DNA of 64,000 bases, from positions 2,542,001 through 2,606,000 of the forward strand of contig OZ345365.1 in NCBI GenBank assembly GCA_977006965.1. The letters run 5' to 3'. Shown piece after piece: positions 42,299 through 51,956 of the stretch. The notes beneath the pieces are model-generated. The model was not told the DNA's origin. It did not search any database and was given only the letters and a program-made list of their open reading frames with translations. The position numbers were made by a program, and so were the translations under genes. The stretch is from Phymatolithon calcareum. Taxonomy: Eukaryota; Rhodophyta; Florideophyceae; Hapalidiales. Positions within the stretch are counted from its first letter, which is position 1. Every line of letters starts with the position of its first letter.

Positions 42299-42706
42299 TA
42301 AACTAAGGAGGTAGTAGTGAAGCACCAGACACCCGTTGAACGTGCGCATACCGAATTTGAGCGTAATGTCGAACTTTATGACCCGGCACAAGAATCTTTC
42401 AGATATCCTTGCATATGACGACGGGGACAAACATGCGTATTCCTCAAGTCCTACAGCCGCGAAAAAGAGTGTGGTTTTCTGCGATGTGGATGGAGATATC
42501 CTGAACGCGTACAGAAACATCCCTACTAAAGTCGAGAGCGCATGGATGAGCCGTAATGAAACTGTGGTGGAACTTCCGCTAACAACACGAGCTGTCGGTT
42601 CCTAACACGAAGCAGAACCTTTGGCTCCATTCCTGTGCTTCAAGAAGTGGCAAATCACCGATTTTGCGCCTGGAAGCACTATACGCTGCATGTCCATGTT
42701 GCTCCA
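42299..42706 (+). pseudogene. LINE-A fragment, copy C, left part
   Basis: Frame 42336-42605 reads SDILAYDDGDKHAYSSSPTA, then VVFCDVDGDILNAYRNIP and SRNETVVELPL: the end of the Tudor-like module and the run-in to RNase H. It stops being readable near 42605 and is cut at 42706 by an inserted element; it resumes at 45121. Confidence 0.65.
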
Positions 42707-42994
42707 GGGGGAAATTGTATGTTTTTATTTTACAAGCCCTCAACGCCGGTATTCACCAACAACAGAGCAGCTTGGGTCTCAGTAACTACCCTGTGTAACA
42801 ATTATGTTCCCAAATCACAATTGCTGCACTCATCTCCATCATCTCCAACTCTAGTATCCATCACTTGCTACGTTCTTCTTCTTCGCAGTAAAAATTGCCG
42901 AGTAGGGCAAACCTCCGCAGTCGGAGGTCTTCTCGGCGCGCTCGCATAACTTCCGGGGGGCTAATAAAGGGAAGCCCTCTCGGGGGACAACTTC

Positions 42995-43290
42995 TGTGGG
43001 CTCTTAACATCAGGGAGTGTGCTCTTCAACGAGAGCTCGCTCGGGGGGACAGCTACAGGTAGGCGCTCTTCACCTTTCGGGGGGCCAACTTCGGGAGACT
43101 CTTCAACGAGGCCTCGCTCTCGCTCGCGGGGGGCAACTTGGAGGGTGGCGTTCGTCAACGGAGGCTCGCTCGGGGGGACAACTTCGGGGGGCCTTCAACG
43201 GAAACCCACTTGGGGGGACATCTTGCGCGGCTCCAAAAACGGAACCTCGCTCGGGGGGACAACTTCGGTGGGGACTATCGGCGCGGGTTC
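42995..43290. repeat. GC-rich minisatellite in element copy B
   Basis: About seven units on CTCGGGGGGACAACTTCGGG plus CTTCAACGGAGG, the complement of the array at 38955-39385. The two arrays differ in unit number. Confidence 0.7.
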
Positions 43291-43314
43291 CGGTTTCCGC
43301 GTCGGCGACAACTA

Positions 43315-44816
43315 CAGTAATGACCACAATTAGTGCGGACCGCACTAATTAGGAACATGAAAATCTAAGCTGGAACCAACAATTAGTGTGGACCGCACTA
43401 TTCAGGAACCTGGTATACTATTTAGGAACCCGCACTAATAGTTGTGACCAACAATTAGTGCGCCAGGTTTATAGAAACACTATTCTCGCCAGCAAGACGA
43501 GATATAAGAAAGGAAAGTACATATTGCTATTAGAAGACGACCGAGTGAATAAATTATACATCTTCCTGTATGTTCGCGGACTTCTCTCCAAGATCTGGTA
43601 CTGGCTCCCCTTCGAAATGCACTTTATGCTCACGGACAATCTCTTGCAACTCTCTTTTCAACTGCGACACTTTCCACACCCCGTTTTCCATACCGAGACC
43701 GCATTGGAGCATTGCTTTGTGTTCTCCAAGTCGCCGTCAATGTCCGAGCTTACATAGATTTCGAGTAGAATTTTCCATTGCCTTGCGATTGTATTGCCAG
43801 GATATTTGCACAGAAACTCAAATACAGCAGTGGAGGCTTCGGGAACTCTGTCCTTGTTTTCTGAGATGGTCGATTGTTCTTGTCGAAGCCCATACGCCAA
43901 AGGCGGCTTTTTAGAGCAATGAGCTCTTTTTCTTCGTCTTCCAGCATATCGTGAAGGATGATATTGCAGAACGGTATACTGCTGGAGGTGATGTTCAATA
44001 TCGAGATTTTGTTTTTCTGATGACCGGCTTCAGGTATCGCTCTTTAAATGCCTTTTCAAATCGCTATTGTTCTTACAAAAAGTCATTAATAGTACACCAT
44101 TGACGTAATGTATGCATCTCTTGCACAGAAAAGGACAAAACTGGAGTTATGTTTTAACGAAGAGCGAAAGCATAAAGATTTTAACAAGAGATGGTTTGAA
44201 ACTGGAGTTATGTTTTCTGGAGACGTAACACGAGCTGCTGTAGATGAAGTGCTGATAGCACTGTGACAGCAGAGATAAACTTGCTTGTTTTAATTTCCGG
44301 GTAACTTATGCGTCTCGAATGCAGCACTTTACAGAGGTTTATAATGACAGCCTTACATAGTGTGAAAACGATTAAAATGTGTGCAGAGAGCTACTGTAGT
44401 GCCTTACATATCCTCGGAATACAGTTGCTGCTCAGGTATCCAGCACCTTACTCGACACTCCATTTCCAGCACCACCTTGCAGAGTGTAAATGAAATACCA
44501 TGGAAGCAGACACCCAGCGATGCTCAGCACATAAAAGAGAGGCCCGTGCCAATGGATCTGAGGAGACTCTCCAAGCTACTGTCAGGTGGACAGTAGTACG
44601 TGGAAGATTTCAAGTTGAAAACAGCGCATGAGAATGATATAACCTTTCCGAAAAAAATTATTTTAGAGACCCTAATTAGTGCATCCACGCTAACAAAAAG
44701 AGGAGACAACAATTAGTGCGGCCCACACTAATTTGGAATATGACGTACTAATTAGGAACCCGCACTATTTAGGAATCCGCACTAATTGGAATCCGCACTA
44801 ATTGTTGTCGTTACTG
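43315..44816. mobile_element. non-autonomous pogo/Tc1-mariner-like element
   Basis: A 1502-bp segment flanked by TA (43313-43314 and 44817-44818). Its ends are inverted repeats: CAGTAATGACCACAATTAGT on the left and CAGTAACGACAACAATTAGT read from the right. The empty site, with a single TA, is present at 38944-38945 in the sister element. The CAGTA... ends and TA duplication are typical of the pogo/Tigger branch. Subterminal regions carry about six copies each of ATTAGTGCGG or its complement. No transposase is recognisable inside. Confidence 0.85.
43386..44000. other. short frames inside the TA-flanked element
   Basis: Plus frame 43386-43757 and minus frames 43900-43658 and 43998-43750 (LEDEEKELIALKSRLWRMGF) are open, but none resembles a transposase. 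The minus pair could be a captured fragment of a host gene. Confidence 0.3.
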
Positions 44817-45120
44817 TAGTCTTGCACCGGGTATGATATCGATGGTTTCATACATTCAGCACGTAGCACGATTTCTGATATTTTGCGTCGGTTCGCGGAA
44901 TGTTTCGGGGTCAGCACTCTTCACTTGGTCTTCAGCGGGGCAGCGTTCTTCATCGCGACAACCGATTTCGGCGGAGAAGCCGCCAAAATGCGCGCATTCG
45001 TCAAAGCATTCGTCGTGGTCAAAAATACCGGCGCGGGCTACCCGCCCGCGCCGGAAATCTTCAGATTCGTGTCTCGTGGGCCGTTCGGTCCGGTTCAGGT
45101 TTCCTCCCGCTAGATGTTCC

Positions 45121-45700
45121 ATGTTGTTCCAAAGATGCATGCGCAGAGGCTTTTGTCGTACTGATTAGTCAATAGTTCAGTGGGGTCTGTGCCATTAGTT
45201 CCAATGAGATTAGGGATAGTTATACCTATACAGCGTAGTTGTTCATTTTATTAAGTTGCCTGGTGCCCCCGTGACGGAGTATGTTGTCAACCTTCCATTC
45301 AGGAGGTTTTCTAGATGCGTTAAAAGTGGCATGGTCAGCAAACTCCAAAACCTACCTCTGGTCTCACAGAAGAGATCTCGAGGGTGAAAATCTTATCGCT
45401 TCTATTACCACGCAGAGTATACCTTATCTTGACGAGCAGCGATACGCACATGGTAGTTTGCGACGTCCCGAGTCGTTTCTGCGCCGGGGCGCCATGAGCG
45501 AGTTTAACGACTTCCCGGGTCCAATACCTATACAGCAACAATACTGTCCCCCCCCGTCCCGTCTGCCGTAGCATTTCGCATTGCAAGGCTGCTTGACTTG
45601 ACGCCATGCTGCTATTCTAACTGAAAGCTTGAAAAGATGATCTCTTCTACAACACGCTAGCTTCGTGCCAGGGAAGCCTTATCGTCTAAAAATGCATATG
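45121..45700 (+). repeat. LINE-A fragment copy C, right part, and module flank
   Basis: Resumes LINE-A at ATGTTGTTCCAAAGATGC and aligns with 14787-14870. Then 45560-45700 aligns with 15410-15560 (GTAGCATTTCGCATTGCAA, CTTGAAAAGATGATCT). No gene seen between 45240 and 45560. Confidence 0.5.
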
Positions 45701-45704
45701 TAGC

Positions 45705-45865
45705 CTTAATCGTCAGTGACGAGCGGCACGCAGAGAAGAATAGTGCTTCCAATCAGCTACCAGGGTTAACGCCCTGCTGTAATGCCAGCAAGCAGTGATC
45801 CTATTAATAGAAGTACTGCTTGCTAGTCCCATAGGGCAGTAATGCATTTAATCATTTTTCTCCGA
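45705..45865 (+). repeat. dispersed 3-prime-hairpin repeat, copy 3
   Basis: Uninterrupted version: AATCGTCAGTGACGAGCGGC, CAGGGTTAACGCCCTG stem, CTATTAATAGAAG stem, then GCTAGTCCCATAGGGCAGTAATGC. It shows the pre-insertion state for the solo LTR at 15821. Confidence 0.65.
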
Positions 45866-46314
45866 CACAGTTAGGAATTGTTGCTGTCTTTTCAGGCACA
45901 TCACTACCTCAACTTGTTACGTCCTCATTAAAATATCTGCGCCTCTTCTCAGATCAGAAAATAAGAAACAAGTACATACACTCTATACCAGAGACGAGAC
46001 TTTATGTGATATCTTGAAGAACCAGATCATATTAAGAGAGAGTGGGGACTTCATGGATCTACAACAAGGCTTTACAGTACCATGGTCTGGAGATATCGCT
46101 TATAAATAATTAATAAAAATTATTATATGTAGTTATTCCTTGTTACCCACTCACTGCTAGGTGAACTATTTTCTTCATTTGCTTGACCAGCACGTATCAT
46201 ATACCGTAGCAGTCGAACTCTTATTGAGCCGAAGTCCTACAGACACACCATTGCACAACTCAGACAACCACCAAACTCGTCAACGTCGTTTTCGTTCCTG
46301 ATAAAGAGCTCATA
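45866..46314 (+). promoter_or_regulatory. 5-prime flank of the intact membrane-glycoprotein gene
   Basis: Homologous to 1916-2217 and in part to 22357-22508. A CGCTTATAAATAATTAATAAAA stretch about 220 bp upstream of the start is conserved in the first of these and contains a TATAAA. The 100 bp before the start is conserved with the dead paralogue. Promoter status is inferred from position only. Confidence 0.35.
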
Positions 46315-48048
46315 ATGATTTTGCCATTTACTACGAACCAATGGAATGCGTTGCGATTCGTCGCTCTGTCGATCGTGTGTGTCCCTATACTCGAAAAGGC
46401 TCTTCACAGACTACATCAACTGAGAGCCGCACACCGATTGCTGAGCTCAAAGCCAATTCGCATCCGGTCATCCAATCTTGGAAACTGGGGGCTTCATCAA
46501 GAAGTGGACGAGCTCAACTACCGCTCCAAGCTTTCAAGCATCCTGGTCGCAGTCTTGTACCTCGGATTCAGCCTTTACACCGAGTATGCCAGTGGGTCTC
46601 AACAAGTCCCTAGAACTCGCATCTGGCTAGCTCCTATATCCACGAATACCAGCCTACAAGGAAAGCCCAAATTCTATGACACCAATCTGGTAGGAGCGTG
46701 GCCTGGTACGGGATGCACGTCTAAAGCATCGAGAATGGCAATTCATAATTTGTCGGAAGATATCGTCGTACATAAAGTTCAGGGATATCTTTCTCTTCCT
46801 CCGTCGGACGCTTGGCTCGAAGCAGGAAATGCAATTGCGAATGTCCATGATGTAAGCACGAGACGTTTGGATGAAATTTATGATAATGGAACTCATCTAC
46901 TTTTCAAAGTTCAACGCGAAGAGTTCAGATTTCCATTTTTCGCTGCTATGGACGACGAGAAAGTTTGCATTTCGGAGTTACATCGAAGTCTAGCTTGCTA
47001 CGCAAAAAGCGAAAACATCAGTGTGGTGGCGGTGATTGGTAATCTAATACACTTCCAAAATGGATTGTACGGTTTTCGAGGCGCGGACACGAGAGCGCTA
47101 TTATCAAATGACGCGTTTATAGTAGATGTTATCGATAAGACGCAGCGAGAGGCTTGGGCCTCAGTGACGCGCGCCCTTACAAGAACCGAGTTTTTGGAAA
47201 TCAGACGCCGTAACACCTATATAAGCTTCTTTGTGAGATTCAAGTATGCTTCAAGTGCAACAGGGCATATTTGCAAAGAAGAACCACAAATAGAGCCCAA
47301 ATTATTGAGGATACCACGAAACCCAAGACTCATCCTGCATGACAAGCCCAGGATAACGTCGATTCATTTGAACACAACTGCAATGTGCATTGGATTGTTT
47401 CAGAAGGAGCTGATCATATTTCGGGAGACTCGAAATTCAACTATGGTTTGCTACGAGAGAGCTGGCACGAAGATCTGCACGCGAAACCAATCTGACGGTA
47501 CGATCCATTTGATGGATATTCGACCGTATGGAAATCATCATGATATCATATGGACAATAACGCTCAGAGATCAAGGTATAAGATTGGCAGATCTGGCAAG
47601 AGCTGCGTTTGTGTCGTATTTCACTTCATTCCTAGTGCACGGCTTGCATATGCCCAGCGAGCGGACTCAGTACATTTTGAAGCATCTTGAAAACGGTATG
47701 CCAAAGTCGACACAAGTCGGAGTGTCGCATTCTGTATACACCGAAGTAATCCGGAAGGAGGAAAGGGCAACCATGATCTCATGGGTCTTAATACTCTGGG
47801 TTTTGATTTTTTTCTTAGGCTTGAGCTATTTATTCTACACCACGATGGTGAAGGCCCAGCTCTTTCCAGACGTGGATTTTCTGTATCGCCGCTCGGTAAT
47901 GCAGCAGCATACGAGGTTCAACTCTGTCGAATCGATTCGCAATCCACCGACCGTAAGCATAACTAAGACAGGAGAGCTGGTTGAACTCAATATATCTTAT
48001 GATGACGTTGATCCCGGCAATACACGCCCGGGGGATTTGGTGATATAA
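46315..48048 (+). CDS. membrane glycoprotein of unknown family
   Basis: The longest undamaged gene here: 577 codons, ATG at 46315, TAA at 48046. Hydrophobic segments lie at residues about 12-29, 73-88 and 487-508, so the region 89-486 is likely on the far side of a membrane. It holds sequons at N111, N145, N191, N234, N353, N374 and N391 and about eight Cys. After the last segment is a 65-residue basic-to-acidic tail (FLYRRSVMQQHTRF). No domain is recognised. A second copy (22509-24197) is dead, and a third locus (1916-2217) keeps only the flank. A receptor, cell-surface protein, or a protein brought in by a mobile element would all fit; nothing decides between them. Confidence 0.75.
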   Translation: MILPFTTNQWNALRFVALSIVCVPILEKALHRLHQLRAAHRLLSSKPIRIRSSNLGNWGLHQEVDELNYRSKLSSILVAVLYLGFSLYTEYASGSQQVPRTRIWLAPISTNTSLQGKPKFYDTNLVGAWPGTGCTSKASRMAIHNLSEDIVVHKVQGYLSLPPSDAWLEAGNAIANVHDVSTRRLDEIYDNGTHLLFKVQREEFRFPFFAAMDDEKVCISELHRSLACYAKSENISVVAVIGNLIHFQNGLYGFRGADTRALLSNDAFIVDVIDKTQREAWASVTRALTRTEFLEIRRRNTYISFFVRFKYASSATGHICKEEPQIEPKLLRIPRNPRLILHDKPRITSIHLNTTAMCIGLFQKELIIFRETRNSTMVCYERAGTKICTRNQSDGTIHLMDIRPYGNHHDIIWTITLRDQGIRLADLARAAFVSYFTSFLVHGLHMPSERTQYILKHLENGMPKSTQVGVSHSVYTEVIRKEERATMISWVLILWVLIFFLGLSYLFYTTMVKAQLFPDVDFLYRRSVMQQHTRFNSVESIRNPPTVSITKTGELVELNISYDDVDPGNTRPGDLVI

Positions 48049-48600
48049 CGATGATAGGGTTTCTGCTTACAGCATTTGAGTAAGATCGATCTACACCACG
48101 AATGAGTATGAACAAAACTCTGAAGGCTGACACAATTGTTGGTATTTGAAAAGAAAAGTGCACGCCAAGAAGATTTAGCACCGGACCGAACGGTCCATGC
48201 GCTGTTCAGAATGCAAGAACAAAAACTTTTAGTGCTCTGTCATCCACCGTCACCCACATGTCCACGAGTATGTGCACCAATTATCATAAATGAACTTGCA
48301 AATAATGCTCCTGTAGATAGCAGTGACCCCAGACGATGTGGATCTTGATCGACCTTCGTGAGAGCTAGAATGCGAAGCTCTCGACTGTACAAGAGAACTA
48401 AACACGACAACTGAAATTCAAGATAAATCTGGCCTCCAGCGAGTATGGGAACAGCAAGAAGAGCACCGCACCAGGAAAATTACGTTCGCCAAGAATAATA
48501 TACCACACCAAACAGTGAGGGCGAAAGAAAGCAGATACAGAATTCTTTGCACAAGGAGAACTGTTGGCGGCAGATCCGGTTCCTGTTACTGAAGTATAAA
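48049..48600. other. no gene recognised
   Basis: Contains GCACCGGACCGAACGGTCC at about 48180, which resembles the ends of the 11-bp-duplication elements, but no complete copy. Short frames only. Confidence 0.4.
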
Positions 48601-48604
48601 TCCG

Positions 48605-48798
48605 GGCAATTTATGAGGGCGCAAACGTGTGCGCAATGGAAGCCTGGCTGATCTGCTGATAAGTCGAACAAAAGGAATACCAGCGGATCCGCGTCCGGCT
48701 GTGAAGCTGTACAATCGTGCCATCGAGGATTGCGGGCATGTGCGTGCCATGACCAAGCTGGGTAGCTTTCTCCAAGATGGTGCAGAGGGTGTCCCAGG
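48605..48798 (+). pseudogene. Sel1-repeat gene, copy 3, first part
   Basis: Reads GSLADLLISRTKGIPADPRP, AVKLYNRAIEDCGHVRAMTK and LGSFLQDGAEGVP. Same shifted start as copy 1 (GTGCGCAATGGAAGCCTGG). Cut at 48798 by a hAT-like insert. Confidence 0.7.
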
Positions 48799-49303
48799 CT
48801 GGGGTAGTGCCAATTCCATTGCTCGACATTGCTGTTTGTCGCGCAATTAAACAATTCAATTGCTCACTACGGTTAGTCAGCAATTCGAATTTCAATTTGA
48901 ATACTTCCCGCAATAGTCAAGTTAATTGTTTATTCATGCCTCTTCTCCTAGGTGTACGAAACTTTCGTCTTCGATAGCCTGTTCAACACGCTGGTTGACA
49001 ACGCTTGACATAGCTTCCTTCACAGTTTGATCATCCCAATAAGAGCGGTTGATTGACGTGAATGGATATCTCGAGGCTGTTCGCGAAGGAGTTGCATTAG
49101 CTGCTGTACAACTTGTTTCGGCTTCGGTTTCGGAATAGGTAGTACCATGATTGGAAGAGCGAAATTTGTTTAGGTGTTGTCGACTGGTTCTGGTAGTGTG
49201 CTTTGGATAAATGTACGACTTCACTTTTTATATTGACTCTTCTATCTGTCTTTTCAGAAACGGCACTCTAGACACCCATACCGTTATACTTGAACGGATG
49301 AAT

Positions 49304-49387
49304 GAATTCAACCATCCATGTGATCGTTCTGTTGTAGTGGTCTACGCAGACCATTACAATAGAACGAGCACATGGATGGTTGAATTC
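49304..49387. repeat. 40-bp-armed hairpin
   Basis: GAATTCAACCATCCATGTG...TGGTCT at 49304-49343 is the near-perfect complement of 49348-49387, with only ACGC between. It lies inside the hAT-like element and may be a foldback MITE or a small-RNA precursor. Confidence 0.7.
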
Positions 49388-49437
49388 AGGAACGTTGTAA
49401 CTGTATACAGTACGTAGAATTTTACGTACCTAACACT

Positions 49438-49510
49438 AGGGGAGCACGGCAACATTTTGGCCCGATAGTTATTTAGTTGATTTGGGCCAAAATGGTGCAG
49501 TGCTCCCCCG
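49438..49510. repeat. second hairpin, MITE-like
   Basis: GGGGAGCACGGCAACATTTTGGCCC pairs with GGGCCAAAATGGTGCAGTGCTCCCC around a loop of about 20 bases. No clear target duplication was found. Confidence 0.6.
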
Positions 49511-49767
49511 GTGAACGCTTATACTGGCCCGAGTTATATAATAAAATTAGATGCTACCAACAACTAATTATCACGTACTACGCATGATACATTTGAAGTG
49601 ATCGTTATTTCCTTCAACTCTGCTCTTGCTGAACTATACACTTTCGTACAACCTACCGACCAGCAATTCGAATTGCAATTCTTCATCAGAACCCAATTTG
49701 GGTCGAATTGCTATGAATTGCAATTAATTGCAATAGCAATGGATTGCGCACGACCCCTGGTCCCAGC

Positions 49768-50024
49768 ACATCCGCTCAGTTCTATTCAACTATACACGCC
49801 GAGAAGTTCATGAAGGCGCAAGCGTGGTGGCCATTCACAAATTGGCAATGTTAATGAAGGACGGAGCTGAAGGATTACTGTCAGACGCGAGTTGTGCAGC
49901 AGAGCTCTGTAAAGGGGTCTATCGAAGAAGGTGGATATGTTCCTGCCATATGCAACCTTGGACACATGCTACAATATGGCGCGGACGATATTCCGGCCGA
50001 TCCTGTTGGGGCTCTTGAGCTATA
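49768..50024 (+). pseudogene. Sel1-repeat gene, copy 3, second part
   Basis: Readable units: VVAIHKLAMLMKDGAEGLLS and, in another frame, YVPAICNLGHMLQYGADDIP, ADPVGALEL. Parallel to 5400-5650 of copy 1. Confidence 0.6.
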
Positions 50025-50797
50025 AGAGGAGACCAGACCAACAAGAAAAGGAAATTCTTCCGTAAGCAGAAACCAGTCGTAAATAAGAGGATTTATTGAG
50101 AAGATACCATGCGTCCTAACTTGAGGAAAGTCGGCACCTTTCTAATCGCATTATGGTAGCATCGAGCGTCGTCAGTTACCTTATTCAGAATGGCATAATA
50201 TCACGTCAATGGCTCACGCTACTTCATGCTCTTCGATAGGGTACATGTGGGCTTCTTCAGGGTTCTGCTGAGTGTACCAATAGCGCATGCTCCTTGAGTA
50301 CCCATTTCTTTAATCAGCTTCTTTGGGTTCCTAGGTAAGTGACTTAAAATTATCTTGCACACAGAATATAGTGCTTGCTTTCTTTCATCCTCACTGCCTG
50401 GTGCGATAGACCCTTCATGGAGAAAGTTACTTTTCTTGCGCGGAGTTCTTCTTGTTTCTCCCAGACTCGTCGGAGGCTATGTTTGTCTTGAGAGTCAACT
50501 GCTGTCCTCGCTTCTTGAATGCGGTCAAGAGTTTCCAGTTCGATCTCTGCACGCAGTCATTGGTCTCTTCTACTAACTTGCACAATCTTCGTCTTAACTT
50601 TGAGTGTAGGTGCTGTCGGCGGAGCTCCTATGGTTCTATTTGACAAATCTTCATTAGTATTCTCGAATGCCGCGCTGCGCAGTTGCCGAACATTGTCGTT
50701 GCCATGTCCTTCTGTATTTGCACTGCTACCGTCACAGATCCGTTGGTAACTTTTGTATAAAAATCTACCTTTCTTCTTGTTTTTGAGCTATACAGAA
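50013..50797 (+). mobile_element. dispersed insert with intron-like end (copy 2, larger)
   Basis: Occupies the same Sel1 position as 5648-5818. CTTGAGCTATA at 50013-50024 and TTTGAGCTATACA at about 50782-50795 flank it. Only the last 85 bases (CAGATCCGTTGGTAACTTTT...AAATCTACCTTTCTTCTTG) match copy 1; the rest (50025-50700) is different sequence, so a second insertion probably enlarged it. No gene recognised inside. Confidence 0.45.
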
Positions 50798-51202
50798 GAG
50801 CAGTGGATGATGGAGCAGACTTAGTTGCCATGGGTATCAAGGAAGATTTGCTGAGTGCTGGAGGTAAAAGAGTACCTTCAGATTAATTCGTGCTCTGGAG
50901 CTCTGCAATCGTGTCGTAGAGGAATATAATGTTGATTTCATGAACAACTTTGCCTTTCTGCTGGAACGCGATGCAGAGGGTATTCCACCGGATCCAATTC
51001 GTACTCATAAACTATATGAACGAGCAATTTTGCAAACGTGGCTCTAGTGACCAACCTGATATAGTTACAAGAAGAGGGATCAGAAGGAGTACCGGCAGAC
51101 CCGGCTCGAGCGGTGGAGCTATACCATCGTGCCATCGTGGAAGGAAAGGACTTTTGGCTTTGAATAACTTGGGGAGCTTACTTTAATATGGTGCAGAGGG
51201 TG
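50786..51202 (+). pseudogene. Sel1-repeat gene, copy 3, third part
   Basis: LYRRAVDDGADLVAMGIKED, FMNNFAFLLERDAEGIPPDP, IRTHKLYERAI and EGVPADPARAVELYHRAIVE are readable over three frames. It aligns with 5825-6250. Confidence 0.65.
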
Positions 51203-51638
51203 TGTGTAATATATGGATGCGTGCGAACCTGGACTGTAAACAGGCGAGCGAAGTGCGGTAGCGCATGGCAGAGCGAGCACAATAGATCTGCAAAGTCCAG
51301 TGGCGAGCGGTGACGCAAGCGGAAACGAGCGGACAAGAAAGACACGAGGTCAGGAGTATCAAAGCATCAGATGAGTTTAAGCAGTACAACGACGCTAGCG
51401 CGGAGGGAAGCAGACCAATGGATCCATCTTGAGAAATCGTTACAATGAGGACTTCTACCCAAGGCTGCTTGCTTCGTTTACTGTAGTGGGCCGCCGAGCG
51501 TGGCACAAGTACCACGTGCGACGTCGTAGAGCGACAAAAGAGAGCTAATTATCGTACAGTAGAGGTAATTGTAATTACCGTCCGTAACCCATACGTGGAG
51601 ACGCTGCAAGCCCCAGCGGGAGGATTGACAATACTACA
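51203..51638. mobile_element. solo-LTR-like insertion
   Basis: 436 bp starting TGTGTAATATATGG and ending AATACTACA, i.e. TGT...ACA, between GGGTG (51198-51202) and GAGTG (51639-51643). Deleting it restores GAGGGTGTTACGCCAGATCC, the Sel1 reading seen at 6243-6262. The 5-bp duplication with one mismatch and the ends suggest an LTR. It is unrelated in sequence to the LTR at 15821. Confidence 0.6.
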
Positions 51639-51643
51639 GAGTG

Positions 51644-51956
51644 TTACGCCAGATCCCTTTCGTGATGCTGATTTTATTCACACATGCAATTGATGAGGAC
51701 GCACACGGAAGACGGAAATGATGTTCATGAAATGATCCGATCGGGGAGTTTGCTTCAATATGGCGGAGTCGGAGTTTCGGTAGATCCGTTCCGTGTCTCC
51801 CATCTCTACTCACGTGCGATCGAGAAGGGAAAGGTTGCTGCTATTTTGAAGCTTGGACAAGTACTCGAGCAAGGAGGAGAAGCCGTGCAAGCACATATGA
51901 TTCGTGCTGCAGAACTGTAGTCTCGTCCCATTGATGAGTGCACAGATGCGAATGCC
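51644..51956 (+). pseudogene. Sel1-repeat gene, copy 3, fourth part
   Basis: MIRSGSLLQYGGVGVSVDPF, HLYSRAIEKGKVAAILKLGQ and EQGGEAVQAHMIRAAEL, matching 7240-7420 and copy 2. It ends at GAATGCC (51950-51956) where LINE-B entered; the last few codons follow at 53254-53300. Confidence 0.7.

Larger units (their letters stand above)
42707..45120 (+). mobile_element. element with 11-bp target duplication and minisatellite, copy B (with nested element)
   Basis: ATGTTGCTCCA at 42696-42706 and ATGTTGTTCCA at 45121-45131 flank it; the LINE-A relative at 14775-14800 shows the empty site. It is the inverted relative of 38646-39633: GGGGGAAATTGTATG at the left, minisatellite at 43000-43290, then GGCGCGGGCTACCCGCCCGCGCC and GGCCGTTCGGTCCGGTTCAGG at the right. 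Without the nested 1.5-kb element it is about 0.91 kb. A frame at 44883-45113 reads FFIATTDFGGEAAKMRAFVK and PFGPVQVSSR, with a similar ending in the copy at 6.8-7.05 kb. Confidence 0.75.
48799..49759. mobile_element. hAT-like non-autonomous element
   Basis: 961 bp with inverted ends CTGGGGTAGTGCCAATTCCA and, from the right, CAGGGGTCGTGCGCAATCCA, both followed by TTGC. It is flanked by GTCCCAGG (48791-48798) and GTCCCAGC (49760-49767), an 8-bp duplication with one mismatch. Copy 1 (5380-5395) shows the empty site. Both subterminal regions are rich in CAATT/AATTG. A minus frame 49224-48934 (SRQHLNKFRSSNHG) is not clearly transposase. Two hairpins lie inside. Confidence 0.75.

Noticed and set aside
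38646-45120. The two minisatellite elements as the long terminal inverted repeats of one 6.5-kb transposon
   Set aside because: Each has its own 11-bp target duplication and its own empty site (7350/51860 and 14775-14800), so they are two independent insertions in opposite orientation.
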